A stretch of DNA of 64,000 nucleotides from Leclercia pneumoniae (GCF_017348915.1 NZ_CP071383.1:2790001-2854000), one strand, 5' to 3'; positions 19,464-29,734 are shown, numbered from the stretch's first letter. The notes: generated by a model from the letters alone, not told the origin. Numbers and translations are program-made.

Positions 19464-22400
19464 GTGAAGTTTTTCGCCCTCTTCATTTACCGCCCGGTGG
19501 CGACGATCCTGATTTCGCTCGCCATTACGCTCTGCGGCGTGCTCGGCTTCCGGCTGCTGCCGGTGGCCCCGCTGCCGCAGGTGGATTTCCCGGTCATTAT
19601 GGTCAGCGCGTCGTTGCCCGGCGCGTCGCCAGAGACCATGGCCTCGTCGGTCGCCACGCCGCTTGAGCGCTCCCTCGGACGCATCGCCGGGGTCAACGAG
19701 ATGACCTCCAGCAGCTCGCTGGGCAGTACGCGCATCATTCTGGAGTTCAACTTTAACCGCGACATCAACGGCGCGGCCCGTGACGTGCAGGCAGCGATCA
19801 ACGCCGCGCAAAGCTTGTTGCCAAGCGGTATGCCGAGCCGCCCGACGTACCGCAAAGCTAACCCGTCAGACTCGCCGATCATGATCCTGACGCTCACCTC
19901 GGATACCTATTCCCAGGGTGAGCTGTATGACTTTGCCTCTACCCAGCTGGCGCAGACCATCGCCCAGATCGACGGCGTGGGCGATGTGGATGTGGGGGGC
20001 AGTTCCCTGCCAGCCGTGCGCGTGGGGCTCAACCCGCAGGCGCTGTTTAACCAGGGCGTATCGCTGGATGACGTGCGCAGCGCTATCAGTAATGCTAACG
20101 TGCGCAGGCCGCAGGGAGCCATCGAAGACAGTAGCCACCGCTGGCAGATCCAGACCAACGATGAACTCAAAACCGCCGCCGAATACCAGCCACTGATTAT
20201 TCACTACAACAACGGCGCGGCGGTGCGCCTCAGCGACGTGGCAAGCGTAACCGACTCGGTTCAGGATGTGCGTAACGCCGGGATGACCAACGCCAAACCG
20301 GCCATTTTGCTGATGATCCGCAAGCTGCCGGAGGCCAACATCATCGAGACGGTCAACAGCATCCGCGCCCGTCTGCCGGAGTTACAAGAGACCATTCCGG
20401 CGGCCATCGATCTGCAGATCGCTCAGGACCGCTCCCCCACCATTCGCGCCTCGCTTGAAGAGGTTGAGCAGTCGCTGATTATCTCCGTGGCGCTGGTGAT
20501 CCTCGTGGTCTTCCTGTTCCTGCGCTCCGGTCGCGCCACGCTGATCCCCGCCGTGGCGGTACCGGTGTCGCTTATCGGCACCTTCGCCGCCATGTATCTG
20601 TGCGGTTTTAGCCTTAATAACTTGTCGCTGATGGCGCTGACTATCGCCACCGGCTTCGTGGTGGATGACGCTATTGTGGTGCTGGAGAATATCTCCCGTC
20701 ATCTGGAGGCGGGCATGAAGCCGCTTCAGGCGGCGCTGCAGGGGTCGCGTGAAGTGGGCTTTACCGTGCTCTCCATGAGCCTGTCGCTGGTGGCCGTGTT
20801 CTTACCGCTGCTGCTGATGGATGGCCTGCCGGGACGGCTGTTGCGCGAATTCGCCGTGACGCTCTCGGTCGCCATCGGCATTTCGCTGGCGGTCTCTCTG
20901 ACCCTCACCCCGATGATGTGCGGCTGGATGCTGAAATCCGGCAAACCGCACAGCCAGCCGCGTAAACGCGGGTTTGGCCGGCTACTGATGGCGCTGCAGG
21001 AGGGCTACGGTAAATCACTGAAGTGGGTACTGAACCATACCCGCATCGTCGGGCTGGTGCTGCTGGGCACCATTGTGCTCAATGTCTGGCTCTATATCAC
21101 CATACCGAAAACCTTCTTCCCGGAGCAGGATACCGGGGTGCTGATGGGCGGCATCCAGGCTGACCAGAGCATCTCCTTCCAGGCGATGCGCGGAAAGTTG
21201 CAGGACTTTATGAAGATCATACGCGACGACCCGGCGGTGGATAATGTCACCGGCTTTACCGGCGGCTCGCGGGTCAACAGCGGGATGATGTTTATTACCC
21301 TTAAATCCCGCGATAACCGCAGCGAAACCGCCCAGCAGGTTATTGATCGTCTGCGCGGCAAGCTGGCGAAAGAGCCCGGCGCAAACCTCTTTTTGATGGC
21401 CGTTCAGGATATCCGCGTTGGCGGGCGGCAGGCCAATGCCAGCTACCAGTACACCTTGCTGTCGGACGATCTCGCCGCCCTGCGCGAATGGGAGCCGAAG
21501 ATCCGCAAAGCGCTGGCGGCCTTGCCGCAGCTGGCGGATGTTAACTCAGACCAGCAGGACAACGGCGCAGAGATGAGCCTGACCTACGACCGGGAAACCA
21601 TGTCGCGGCTGGGGATAGATGTCAGCGCGGCCAACAGCCTGCTGAATAATGCCTTCGGTCAGCGGCAGATCTCTACCATCTACCAGCCGATGAACCAGTA
21701 CAAGGTGGTGATGGAAGTCGATCCGCGCTACACCCAGGATATCAGCGCACTGGATAAGATGTTTGTGATTAACAACGACGGCAAGGCAATTCCGCTCTCC
21801 TACTTTGCCAGCTGGCAGCCGGCGAACGCGCCGCTGTCGGTTAACCATCAGGGGCTGTCCGCGGCGTCGACCGTCTCATTCAACCTGCCTACCGGCTCTT
21901 CGCTCTCAGAGGCCAGTGAAGCCATCAACCGCGCAATGACTCAACTGGGGGTCCCTTCGACGGTGCGCGGCAGCTTTGCCGGTACGGCGCAGGTTTTCCA
22001 GGAGACGATGAATTCTCAGATCATTTTGATTCTGGCGGCGATTGCCACCGTCTATATCGTGCTGGGGGTGCTCTACGAGAGCTATGTCCATCCGCTGACG
22101 ATTCTTTCCACCCTGCCGTCGGCGGGGGTGGGGGCGCTGCTGGCACTGGAGCTATTTGGCGCACCGTTTAGCCTCATCGCGCTTATCGGGATCATGCTAT
22201 TAATAGGAATAGTGAAGAAAAACGCGATCATGATGGTCGATTTTGCTCTGGAGGCGCAGCGCAACGGCAACCTGAGGCCGCAAGAGGCCATCTTCCAGGC
22301 CTGCCTGCTGCGTTTCCGCCCGATTATGATGACCACCCTGGCAGCGCTGTTTGGCGCGCTACCGCTGGTTATCTCCAGCGGGGACGGTGCCGAGCTGCGT

Positions 22401-22556
22401 CAGCCGCTGGGGATCACCATTGTCGGCGGTCTGGTGATGAGCCAGCTGCTTACGCTCTACACGACGCCGGTGGTTTACCTGTTCTTTGATCGTCTGCGGT
22501 TGCGTTTTTCACGGCAAAACACTAACGGTGACGGAGTAAATGACCGATCTCCCTAA
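19464..22556 (+). CDS. mdtC: MdtC, RND transporter subunit
   Basis: Second RND subunit of the MdtABC-TolC pump, 1030 residues, with the same two-fold layout as MdtB. The helix-4 motif [18 protein letters not shown] is present. It starts with GTG at 19464 directly after the mdtB stop, preceded by the ribosome-binding site GAGGAGG. The E. coli protein begins with the same [16 protein letters not shown]. Its 3' end overlaps mdtD by 17 bases. Confidence 0.97.
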   Translation: MKFFALFIYRPVATILISLAITLCGVLGFRLLPVAPLPQVDFPVIMVSASLPGASPETMASSVATPLERSLGRIAGVNEMTSSSSLGSTRIILEFNFNRDINGAARDVQAAINAAQSLLPSGMPSRPTYRKANPSDSPIMILTLTSDTYSQGELYDFASTQLAQTIAQIDGVGDVDVGGSSLPAVRVGLNPQALFNQGVSLDDVRSAISNANVRRPQGAIEDSSHRWQIQTNDELKTAAEYQPLIIHYNNGAAVRLSDVASVTDSVQDVRNAGMTNAKPAILLMIRKLPEANIIETVNSIRARLPELQETIPAAIDLQIAQDRSPTIRASLEEVEQSLIISVALVILVVFLFLRSGRATLIPAVAVPVSLIGTFAAMYLCGFSLNNLSLMALTIATGFVVDDAIVVLENISRHLEAGMKPLQAALQGSREVGFTVLSMSLSLVAVFLPLLLMDGLPGRLLREFAVTLSVAIGISLAVSLTLTPMMCGWMLKSGKPHSQPRKRGFGRLLMALQEGYGKSLKWVLNHTRIVGLVLLGTIVLNVWLYITIPKTFFPEQDTGVLMGGIQADQSISFQAMRGKLQDFMKIIRDDPAVDNVTGFTGGSRVNSGMMFITLKSRDNRSETAQQVIDRLRGKLAKEPGANLFLMAVQDIRVGGRQANASYQYTLLSDDLAALREWEPKIRKALAALPQLADVNSDQQDNGAEMSLTYDRETMSRLGIDVSAANSLLNNAFGQRQISTIYQPMNQYKVVMEVDPRYTQDISALDKMFVINNDGKAIPLSYFASWQPANAPLSVNHQGLSAASTVSFNLPTGSSLSEASEAINRAMTQLGVPSTVRGSFAGTAQVFQETMNSQIILILAAIATVYIVLGVLYESYVHPLTILSTLPSAGVGALLALELFGAPFSLIALIGIMLLIGIVKKNAIMMVDFALEAQRNGNLRPQEAIFQACLLRFRPIMMTTLAALFGALPLVISSGDGAELRQPLGITIVGGLVMSQLLTLYTTPVVYLFFDRLRLRFSRQNTNGDGVNDRSP

Positions 22557-23944
22557 GCAGGTTCGCTGGCAGCTATGGATTGTCGCCTTCGGCTTCTTTA
22601 TGCAGTCGCTGGATACGACCATCGTTAACACCGCCCTCCCCTCAATGGCGAAAAGCCTGGGGGAGAGTCCGCTGCATATGCACATGGTCATCGTCGCCTA
22701 CGTGCTGACGGTGGCGGTGATGCTGCCTGCCAGCGGCTGGCTGGCTGACAAAGTGGGGGTGCGCAATATTTTCTTTACCGCCATCGTGCTCTTTACCACC
22801 GGCTCGCTGTTTTGTGCTCAGGCGAACACCCTCAATGAGCTGATCATGGCGCGGGCGTTACAGGGGGTCGGCGGGGCGATGATGGTGCCGGTTGGCAGGC
22901 TGACGGTGATGAAAATCGTCCCGCGCGCGCAGTATATGGCGGCAATGACCTTCGTCACCCTACCCGGGCAGGTTGGTCCGCTGCTCGGCCCGGCGCTGGG
23001 GGGGATTCTGGTTGAGTACGCTTCCTGGCACTGGATCTTCCTGATTAACCTTCCTGTGGGGGTTATCGGCGCCATCGCCACCCTCTGGCTTATGCCCAAC
23101 TACACCATGCAGACCCGACGCTTCGATCTGGTGGGCTTTTTTCTGCTGGCGGCCGGTATGGCGACCCTGACCCTGGCGCTGGATGGGCAAAAGGGGCTGG
23201 GGATCTCTTCTCTGTCGCTGGTCGCTCTGGTGGCCATCGGGGTGGTTTCGGTGCTGTGGTATCTCTGGCATGCCCGCGATAACGACCGCGCCTTATTCAG
23301 TTTGTCGTTATTTCAAAATACGACCTACCGGCTGGGGCTGCTGGGCAGCTTTGCCGGGCGCATCGGCAGCGGTATGTTGCCCTTTATGACCCCGGTCTTC
23401 TTACAGATTGGTCTGGGTTTCTCCCCGTTCCATGCCGGGCTGATGATGATCCCCATGGTGCTGGGCAGTATGGGGATGAAGCGGATCGTCGTGCAGGTGG
23501 TCAACCGCTTTGGCTATCGGCGGGTGCTGGTGACGTCCACCCTGGGGCTGGCGCTGATCAGTCTGCTGTTTATGGCCGTCGCCCTGCTGGGCTGGTACGC
23601 CGTTCTGCCGCTGGTGCTCTTCTTCCAGGGCGTCATTAACTCCACCCGCTTCTCGTCGATGAACACCCTCACCCTCAAGGATCTGCCGGATTCGCTGGCG
23701 AGCAGCGGCAACAGCCTGCTGTCGATGATCATGCAGCTCTCCATGAGCGTCGGGGTCACTGTCGCTGGGGATGTATGGCCAGCACCATCTGAGCGCCGAT
23801 ACCGCCGTGGCCCACCAGGTCTTTTTATACACTTATCTCAGCATGGCGGTCATCATCGCTCTGCCCGCGTTGATCTTCGCCAGGGTTCCGGATGATACCA
23901 GTAAAAACGTCGTCCTCCGGCGGCGTAAAAGGAGTGAACCATGA
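22540..23944 (+). pseudogene. mdtD: MdtD, MFS transporter with 3' frameshift
   Basis: Putative 14-helix major facilitator of the DHA2 type, encoded in the mdt operon but not needed for MdtABC drug efflux in E. coli; later work links it to citrate/iron efflux. The frame is intact from [10 protein letters not shown] to about residue 412 (MSVGVTVAG). It then runs into an unrelated tail and stops at 23895. The next frame from about 23769 continues the family C-terminus ([13 protein letters not shown]... [21 protein letters not shown]) and stops at 23942-23944, overlapping the baeS ATG as in relatives. E. coli has AGLLLG at the break. A loss of 11 bases between two GCTGGG repeats explains it exactly. 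The last membrane helix is therefore lost unless this is a sequencing error. Confidence 0.85.
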
Positions 23945-25344
23945 AGTTCTGGCGTCCCGGTATTACGGGTAAGCTGTTTCTCGCCATTTTCGCCACCTGT
24001 ATCGTCCTGCTTATCACGATGCACTGGGCGGTGCGGGTCAGTTTTGAACGCGGCTTTATCGATTACATTAAGCATGGCAACGAACAGCGTCTGCAGGGGT
24101 TAAGCGATGCGCTGGGCGAACAGTATGCCCTGCATGGCAACTGGCGGTTTTTACGTAATAACGATCGCTTCATTTTTCAGATCCTGCGCTCCCTCGAACA
24201 TGATTCTGATGATGATCGCCCCGGTCCGGGCATGCCGCCGCACGGCTGGCGCACCCAGTTCTGGGTGATTGATCAGGATATGCGCGTGCTCGTTGGCCCG
24301 CGCGCCCCCGTCCCCCCGGACGGGACCAAACGTGCCATCAGGGTCAACGGCGCCAACGTCGGCTGGGTCATTGCCTCCCCGGTGGAGCGGCTCACCCGCA
24401 ATACCGATATTAATTTCGATCGCCAGCAGCGGCAGACCAGCTGGCTGATTGTGGCCCTCTCCACCCTGCTTGCCGCGCTGGCCACCTTCCCGCTGGCGCG
24501 CGGCCTGCTGGCGCCGGTCAAGCGGCTGGTTGAAGGGACGCACAAGCTGGCGGCGGGCGATTTCTCGACCCGGGTAGATACCCGCAGCGAGGACGAACTG
24601 GGCAAGCTGGCGCAAGACTTTAACCAGCTTGCCAGCACCCTGGAGAAGAACCAGCAGATGCGCCGGGACTTTATGGCCGATATCTCGCACGAACTGCGCA
24701 CCCCGCTGGCGGTGCTGCGCGGCGAACTGGAGGCCATCCAGGATGGGGTGCGGCAGTTCACCCCCGAGTCGGTGGCCTCGTTACAGGCAGAAGTGGGTAC
24801 CCTCACCAAGCTGGTGGACGATCTCCACCAGCTTTCGATGTCCGACGAAGGGGCGCTGGCCTATCAGAAAGCCCCGGTCGATGTGATCAACATTCTGGAA
24901 GTGGCCAGTGGGGCGTTTCGCGAACGTTTTGCCAGCTGCGATCTGCGCATTGAACTCGCCCTGCCCGACCATGCGGTGGTCTTTGGCGATCGCGACCGCC
25001 TGATGCAGCTATTTAATAATCTGCTGGAAAACAGCCTGCGTTATACCGATGGCGGAGGGGCATTACGCCTCTCCGGCCACCTTACAGACACCCATTTTGC
25101 CCTCACCTTCGCCGACACGGCCCCCGGGGTCACGGACGCGCAGCTCACAAAACTGTTTGAGCGCTTTTACCGTACGGAAGGTTCGCGTAATCGTGCCAGC
25201 GGCGGCTCCGGGCTGGGGCTGGCGATTTGCGTGAACATTGTGGCGGCGCACGGCGGCACGCTGCGCGCCGCGCATTCGCCTTTTGGTGGGGTTAGCATTA
25301 CAGTAGAGCTACCGCTGGAAAGAGAGTTATCGAGAGAAGTATGA
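23941..25344 (+). CDS. baeS: BaeS envelope-stress sensor kinase
   Basis: Inner-membrane histidine kinase of the Bae system, which responds to indole, flavonoids, tannin-like compounds, and misfolded pilins and controls mdtABCD, acrD and spy. The 467 residues show an N-terminal helix (about 10-30), a periplasmic sensor to about residue 160, a second helix (about 166-186) and a HAMP domain. The H-box [14 protein letters not shown] carries His250, and the ATPase domain has [14 protein letters not shown] and the GSGLGLAI loop. It overlaps baeR by four bases. Confidence 0.97.
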   Translation: MKFWRPGITGKLFLAIFATCIVLLITMHWAVRVSFERGFIDYIKHGNEQRLQGLSDALGEQYALHGNWRFLRNNDRFIFQILRSLEHDSDDDRPGPGMPPHGWRTQFWVIDQDMRVLVGPRAPVPPDGTKRAIRVNGANVGWVIASPVERLTRNTDINFDRQQRQTSWLIVALSTLLAALATFPLARGLLAPVKRLVEGTHKLAAGDFSTRVDTRSEDELGKLAQDFNQLASTLEKNQQMRRDFMADISHELRTPLAVLRGELEAIQDGVRQFTPESVASLQAEVGTLTKLVDDLHQLSMSDEGALAYQKAPVDVINILEVASGAFRERFASCDLRIELALPDHAVVFGDRDRLMQLFNNLLENSLRYTDGGGALRLSGHLTDTHFALTFADTAPGVTDAQLTKLFERFYRTEGSRNRASGGSGLGLAICVNIVAAHGGTLRAAHSPFGGVSITVELPLERELSREV

Positions 25345-26063
25345 CTGAACTCCCTATTGACGAAAACACGCCACGAATTTTGATCGTGGAGGACGAGCCT
25401 AAGCTTGGGCAGCTGTTAATCGACTATCTGCGGGCAGCCAGCTATGCGCCCACCCTGATCAGCCACGGCGATCAGGTGCTGGCGTATGTGCGTCAGACCC
25501 CACCGGATCTGATCCTGCTGGATCTGATGCTGCCAGGCACCGATGGGCTGACCCTGTGCCGCGAAATCCGCCGCTTTTCCGATCTCCCCATTGTGATGGT
25601 GACGGCCAAAATCGAAGAGATCGACCGCCTGTTGGGGCTGGAAATTGGTGCCGATGATTACATCTGTAAGCCCTATAGCCCGCGCGAAGTGGTCGCCAGG
25701 GTGAAAACGATTTTGCGCCGCTGCAAGCCACACCGTGAGCTTCAGGCTCTGGATGCGGTCAGCCCGCTGATTATCGACGAGAGCCGTTTTCAGGCCAGCT
25801 GGCGTAATAAGCTACTGGATTTAACCCCCGCCGAGTTTCGCCTGCTGAAAACCCTCTCTCACGAACCGGGGAAAGTCTTCTCCCGAGAACAGTTACTTAA
25901 CCACCTGTATGACGATTATCGCGTGGTTACTGACCGTACTATTGATAGCCACATTAAAAATCTGCGCCGCAAACTGGAAGCGCTGGATGCCGATCAGTCG
26001 TTTATTCGCGCGGTGTATGGTGTGGGATATCGCTGGGAAGCGGACGCATGCCGCATCGGATAG
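25341..26063 (+). CDS. baeR: BaeR response regulator
   Basis: OmpR/PhoB-type regulator of 240 residues. The receiver domain has Glu17/Asp18 in ILIVEDEP, the phosphorylated Asp61 in LLDLMLPG, and Lys in the VTAK motif. The C-terminal winged helix ends [10 protein letters not shown]. It works with BaeS and is expected to act on the candidate BaeR box before mdtA, making the operon autoregulated. In K-12 yegP follows; here a terminator and the BluR/BluF module follow. Confidence 0.97.
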   Translation: MTELPIDENTPRILIVEDEPKLGQLLIDYLRAASYAPTLISHGDQVLAYVRQTPPDLILLDLMLPGTDGLTLCREIRRFSDLPIVMVTAKIEEIDRLLGLEIGADDYICKPYSPREVVARVKTILRRCKPHRELQALDAVSPLIIDESRFQASWRNKLLDLTPAEFRLLKTLSHEPGKVFSREQLLNHLYDDYRVVTDRTIDSHIKNLRRKLEALDADQSFIRAVYGVGYRWEADACRIG

Positions 26064-26084
26064 GAGAGTGTGAACGCAGCTGAG

Positions 26085-26115
26085 GGGTAACAGGCTTAAC
26101 CGGCCTGCGTTACCC
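26085..26115. terminator. Hairpin between convergent baeR and bluR
   Basis: GGGTAAC at 26085-26091 pairs with GTTACCC at 26109-26115, and an inner AGGC/GCCT extends the stem. There is no strong T run, so it may act as a bidirectional stop or as mRNA-end protection. Confidence 0.55.
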
Positions 26116-26135
26116 GTGCGCGTCACGGAAGAGGA

Positions 26136-26879
26136 TTAGCGGGCTTCGCCCAGCCCGTGCGCCATAATGGCGTAGCCCTGTTTTTGCCAGTGCTCAAGTT
26201 GTTCTGATTGTAACGCCGTTAACGTCCGGCCCGCCCACACGAGGATCTGCTGTCCCGGGAAAAACTCCGGGTGCGGCAATTCGAGCGGTTCAGCAAAGAC
26301 ATCGATACGCCAGCCGCGCTGTGAGAGCCGCCAGGCTTCCAGCCACAGGCTGGTGCGATCGACGATACCCCAGCCGATTAACAGCGCATCTCTGCCAGCC
26401 TTAACCCGGGACTCGCTAAGACTGGAGACCGCATGTTCAATCAAAATGCCATCGAGCAGGCTGCACATGGCTCGCGCCGTGTTTTGATCCAGGCTCAGCG
26501 TCTGGCGAACAGGTTCAAAGACATGATCAATGAGTGAATCAATGGGATGCAGATGGCAAAAGGCATTGATTTTCGCCCGCACTTTTAGCGGGTTAACCTG
26601 CCGTAAAGTACTCATCATCTCTTCTTGTAGTGCGCGCCAGTCGCCCGGCTCAGGCGCTTTGTCCTGATCAAGCAGCGCTTTAACCTTGCCGACCGGCACA
26701 CCACGCTCTATCCAGCGCTTGATCTCCTCAATGCGCTGAAGGTCTTCGTCGTCAAATTGTCGATGCCCGCCTTCACTGCGCTGCGGCTTTAGCAACCCGT
26801 ACCGGCGCTGCCAGGCGCGTAATGTGACGGGATTTATGCCGCAACGTTCTGCGACATCGCCAATACTGTAAAAGGCCAT
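26136..26879 (-). CDS. bluR: BluR (YcgE), MerR-like repressor
   Basis: MerR-family repressor that in E. coli holds down the ycgZ-ymgABC operon and is released by light-activated BluF. The 247 residues contain an N-terminal winged helix ([42 protein letters not shown]), a dimerisation helix, and a C-terminal cobalamin-binding-like fold that lacks the B12 histidine motif. It is a paralogue of MlrA at 61373-62107. It lies 114 bases downstream of bluF on the same strand, with its own upstream palindromes, so separate promoter control is likely. Confidence 0.93.
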   Translation of the reverse strand: MAFYSIGDVAERCGINPVTLRAWQRRYGLLKPQRSEGGHRQFDDEDLQRIEEIKRWIERGVPVGKVKALLDQDKAPEPGDWRALQEEMMSTLRQVNPLKVRAKINAFCHLHPIDSLIDHVFEPVRQTLSLDQNTARAMCSLLDGILIEHAVSSLSESRVKAGRDALLIGWGIVDRTSLWLEAWRLSQRGWRIDVFAEPLELPHPEFFPGQQILVWAGRTLTALQSEQLEHWQKQGYAIMAHGLGEAR

Positions 26880-26937
26880 CGAATCCCCATGCGTAAAACG
26901 ATATATTCTGTATCCAAGGTAACCAATCTCACCAGGG

Positions 26938-26972
26938 TGTACAACCTGTAATATTGTACAATAAGTTTGTAC
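26938..26972 (-). promoter_or_regulatory. Candidate BluR operators in the bluR promoter
   Basis: Three TGTAC(A) cores occur at 26938-26943, 26955-26960 and 26968-26972. The middle one is part of the perfect palindrome ATTGTACAAT. The same TTGTACAA core occurs in the bluF/ycgZ gap, the known BluR target region. MlrA, the paralogue, is reported to bind TTGTACA-type repeats. Autoregulation of bluR is inferred. Confidence 0.5.
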
Positions 26973-26993
26973 TATAACCCGGTGAGAGAGGAT

Positions 26994-28214
26994 TTAAATG
27001 TCATCGACCCGCTCAGGCCACGCGATTGCCGGGATCCCCGCCAGTTGAGGACGGGCGAAAAGATGCCCCTGGAACTGAGAAACACCTGCCGATTCAAGCC
27101 ACATCCACTCTTCTGGCTTCTCAATACCTACAGCAGAGATCAAGATTTCCAGCGTTGTACAACATTTGATGATAGCCAGGACGATAGCCTGCCGTGGACC
27201 ACTTTTGTGTACATCGCGAATCAGATCACGGTTAATCTTAATTCTGTCCGGCTGGAACTGCGCCAGCAGCAATAATCCGGCGAATCCGCCGCCAAAGTGG
27301 TCAATAGCCACCCCTATGCCTGCTGCCTTCAGTTCGCGCACGGCACCGGTGAACTCTTCCAGCCGGGAAATGACTTCGTTCTCAGTGAATTCCACCACGA
27401 TCTGCTCTGCCACCAGCCCGTTTGCTTCTATCTCCTGGAGCAAGAAATCTACCGCGTTAGGTACCATGACCAGCGTCATCGGTAATAAATTCACTGACAA
27501 GCTTTGCTTCCCTAGCCCCAGCTGGCGGGCCATAGCAAAGGCTACGCTTTTGCTCCGCAGGTCAGCTTCGTAGACCTCATCTCCTGGTCGATCGTCGAAC
27601 CAGGTTTGGGCCTGTTCGCCACCCGGCGCACGAATCAAGGCCTCAAAAGAGACCACTTCCCGGGCCAGTGGGTCGATAATCGGCTGAAAAGCGAAGCTGC
27701 ACGTCTCATCAGGGCTCTGCTCAAGCTGACGGATGCCACTGGCATTATCATCGACAATAAATTGCCATGAGTCTCCCGGTGGGATCTCGAAGTAGTTCTC
27801 TCTTTCACTCTCTTCGACAAACGTCCGGAAAAACTGCAGAGCGCGATCGTTATAAATCAGCTGATAACGGCTGGTTCCTTTATCCAGCACCGTTTGTAGC
27901 ACCTCGTGGCGGTCATATTTGCGCAGGTCAAACAGCTCCATGCCAAACTTGCCAAAACGCCGCGAGCGGGAGAAATCGCTAAGCAGCTCTACCACGTTGT
28001 GGTGGCGGTCATCGGCGCAGATGTCGCGATAGATAGCCCGAACTGTCTCATCAGGTCCCTCGAGCAGTTGGAAAAAGAGCTTACCGTTAAACAACAGAAT
28101 GCCGGTTACATTGGATTCGATGTTTTTCTTATTTGCTGCAACAACCATGTCTTCCAGCGTGCTAACCGGCAGTTCATCGCGAAGATGACTACGGTAAATG
28201 ATGGTAGTGAGCAT
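26994..28214 (-). CDS. bluF: BluF (YcgF), blue-light sensor with BLUF and EAL-like domains
   Basis: Photoreceptor that binds FAD in the BLUF domain (residues 1-93) and, when lit, antagonises BluR directly. BLUF residues Tyr7, Asn31 and Gln49 are present. The EAL-like domain (about 170-400) keeps more of the catalytic set than the K-12 protein. It has EALIR at 191-195, Asn242, Glu275, Asp305, Lys326 and QGHLFARP from Gln382. However, DDFG reads DHFG and the usual AEGVE reads AVGIE, losing one metal ligand and the conserved glutamate. Phosphodiesterase activity is therefore unlikely. At 406 residues it fits the family. It is divergent from ycgZ, as in E. coli. Confidence 0.95.
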   Translation of the reverse strand: MLTTIIYRSHLRDELPVSTLEDMVVAANKKNIESNVTGILLFNGKLFFQLLEGPDETVRAIYRDICADDRHHNVVELLSDFSRSRRFGKFGMELFDLRKYDRHEVLQTVLDKGTSRYQLIYNDRALQFFRTFVEESERENYFEIPPGDSWQFIVDDNASGIRQLEQSPDETCSFAFQPIIDPLAREVVSFEALIRAPGGEQAQTWFDDRPGDEVYEADLRSKSVAFAMARQLGLGKQSLSVNLLPMTLVMVPNAVDFLLQEIEANGLVAEQIVVEFTENEVISRLEEFTGAVRELKAAGIGVAIDHFGGGFAGLLLLAQFQPDRIKINRDLIRDVHKSGPRQAIVLAIIKCCTTLEILISAVGIEKPEEWMWLESAGVSQFQGHLFARPQLAGIPAIAWPERVDDI

Positions 28215-28540
28215 AGGGTTTCCAATAGAGGAGGTGAATGAAATGCCACGATATCAGACGGTTGCTAACGCGTCCTGTTGCAGGTCTGTAGTGGTTTTCC
28301 TGTCACGCCGTATGACCTTTTGTAGGACTAAAATTATGCCATAATGTACAAGCTTTTTTAAATACACGCTAAACATTAGTTTTATAAGTTGCTGATATTA
28401 ATAATTTAGCACTTAATGATCAAAAATAAATTGATAAGTTGTACAACAGGTGTGTACAGTATTTATAAATTTACATTGTGTTAACCATTTGCGTTAACGC
28501 ATTTTTGAATGTTTCAAGCATTAAAAGCGAGGAGTGACAT
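28215..28540. other. bluF/ycgZ divergent control region
   Basis: The 326-base AT-rich gap between divergent bluF and ycgZ contains the BluR-type palindrome described separately and one extra TGTACA at 28345-28350. No coding sequence is apparent. Confidence 0.6.
28431..28469 (+). promoter_or_regulatory. Candidate ycgZ promoter with BluR palindrome
   Basis: The palindrome GTTGTACAAC at 28438-28447 and a second TGTACA at 28453-28458 overlap a possible promoter: -35 TTGTAC (28439-28444), a 19-base spacer and -10 TATAAA (28464-28469). A 19-base spacer is typical of promoters controlled by MerR-family proteins. The position upstream of ycgZ fits the BluR target in E. coli. Confidence 0.5.
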
Positions 28541-28780
28541 ATGCGCGAGAACGGCTTTGTACCGAATACAGCGAATGCCATTACCCAATACTTCAACAAA
28601 GCAAGTCAGCCTACCCAACAAGAAGCGCTGGGACAAATTGTTGTCGAAATCCTGCGGGAGGGTAAAGTTCTTAACCGAAAAGCGATTTGCACAAAACTGC
28701 TTTCCCGGATGGAAAAGGCGTCTGATTTTGATGAGGAGAGTCGCTACCAAACTTTAATCGGCTTGCTCTTTGACCGTTAA
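28541..28780 (+). CDS. ycgZ: YcgZ, small connector protein of the BluR regulon
   Basis: A 79-residue acidic/basic small protein homologous to E. coli YcgZ (78 residues). The conserved stretch is AITQYFNKASQPTQQEALGQIVVEILREGKVLNRKAI, ending LIGLLF. In E. coli YcgZ with YmgA and YmgB acts through the Rcs phosphorelay to raise colanic acid and lower curli in cold and blue light. A GAGGAG ribosome-binding site precedes the ATG. It is the first gene of the ycgZ-ymgA-ariR set. Confidence 0.9.
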   Translation: MRENGFVPNTANAITQYFNKASQPTQQEALGQIVVEILREGKVLNRKAICTKLLSRMEKASDFDEESRYQTLIGLLFDR

Positions 28781-28919
28781 CAGATTGAGGTCAAGCGCCG
28801 CTGATTACCCGTTTTTAAGTCAGTTTTTTTGCGCCATCTTAATGCCTTATACTGGCGCAATTTACTGATGAAATGCCGCCCTTTCGCTAGCTGAATTTGG
28901 CGGCAACAGAGACGTAGTT

Positions 28920-29243
28920 ATGAACAGAAGTGAACATGAACGACTGACTGATGAACTTATTGGCGAAGCCACCCTATCGCTGCTGAAAGATAACGGCCCT
29001 ATCAGCATGAAGCTGCTGTTGGCAAGGCTGCAATCCATGCTGTCAACAGAAAAGGATGGTGAACGACGCGCTGTACTGGCCCAGATAATCCTGGAGATTT
29101 CTAATGGGAATACCAGTACAGAAGTGCCGGCTCGTAAGCACAAAGGTGAGCAGCATGAATGGGACAAGGAGAGTCGCCAGAGCAGTAATGTTTATCCCCT
29201 GTTTGGTGATAGCCAACAATCCAGCAGCAGCAAAAAACATTAA
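28920..29243 (+). CDS. ymgA: YmgA-like small connector protein
   Basis: A 107-residue small protein at the position of E. coli ymgA (90 residues). It shares the helical core (ERLTDELIGEATLSLLKDNGPISMKLLLARLQSM ... RRAVLAQIILEIS) with that protein and with AriR. The C-terminal 40 residues are hydrophilic and end in a serine/lysine run, and look disordered. The gap to ycgZ is 139 bases, long for an operon, and contains an inverted repeat. Assignment rests on position and weak similarity. Confidence 0.8.
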   Translation: MNRSEHERLTDELIGEATLSLLKDNGPISMKLLLARLQSMLSTEKDGERRAVLAQIILEISNGNTSTEVPARKHKGEQHEWDKESRQSSNVYPLFGDSQQSSSSKKH

Positions 29244-29281
29244 CTGCATACATTTACTCTAAACTGAACCGGTGTGACACT

Positions 29282-29560
29282 ATGAGCCAGGCTATGCTCC
29301 AGAAATCCGACTTTTATGATGAACTGCCCGATCCTGTCCTCTCCAGCTATTTTCGCAACTCCGGCGGTTTGCTGGCAGAAGAGTGGGCATTACTCGAATC
29401 TGTTATGGGTGCCATTCTGGATGCGAAGGAACCGCTGACCAACAAAGCGATTATCTTGCGCTTGATTCAACAAATTGAATCCACGCAGGACGTGGTAAAA
29501 GCCGATATTATCCGCAAGACGCTGGAAATTATTGTCGATCACACTCAGGACGACCTCTAA
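29282..29560 (+). CDS. ariR: AriR (YmgB), biofilm and acid-resistance regulator
   Basis: A 92-residue all-helical protein like E. coli AriR/YmgB (88 residues), a dimer with an Hha-like fold that affects biofilm, acid resistance and Rcs output. The shared core is LSSYFRNSGGLLAEEWALL ... NKAIILRLIQQIESTQDVVKADIIRKTLEIIV. It is 38 bases after ymgA, so co-transcribed. The ymgC gene that ends the E. coli operon is missing; a terminator follows at once. Confidence 0.9.
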   Translation: MSQAMLQKSDFYDELPDPVLSSYFRNSGGLLAEEWALLESVMGAILDAKEPLTNKAIILRLIQQIESTQDVVKADIIRKTLEIIVDHTQDDL

Positions 29561-29578
29561 TACGCACCGCAATTTTTT

Positions 29579-29612
29579 AACGCTGACGGTACACTGCTGC
29601 CGTCAGCGTTTC
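29579..29612 (+). terminator. Rho-independent terminator after ariR
   Basis: An 11-base perfect stem, AACGCTGACGG with CCGTCAGCGTT, is followed by a short T tract; a T run also precedes it, so it can stop both strands. Confidence 0.8.
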
Positions 29613-29734
29613 TCTGTAGAGTGGTTTACCTCCCTTCCCCGTAGCGTTACAATGCCCGCCCTTAAAGTAGGGGATCTCCCCCTGGCGCCCACCTTGTGAG
29701 GCGCATCTGACCTGTCATCAGAACGAGAACATAC

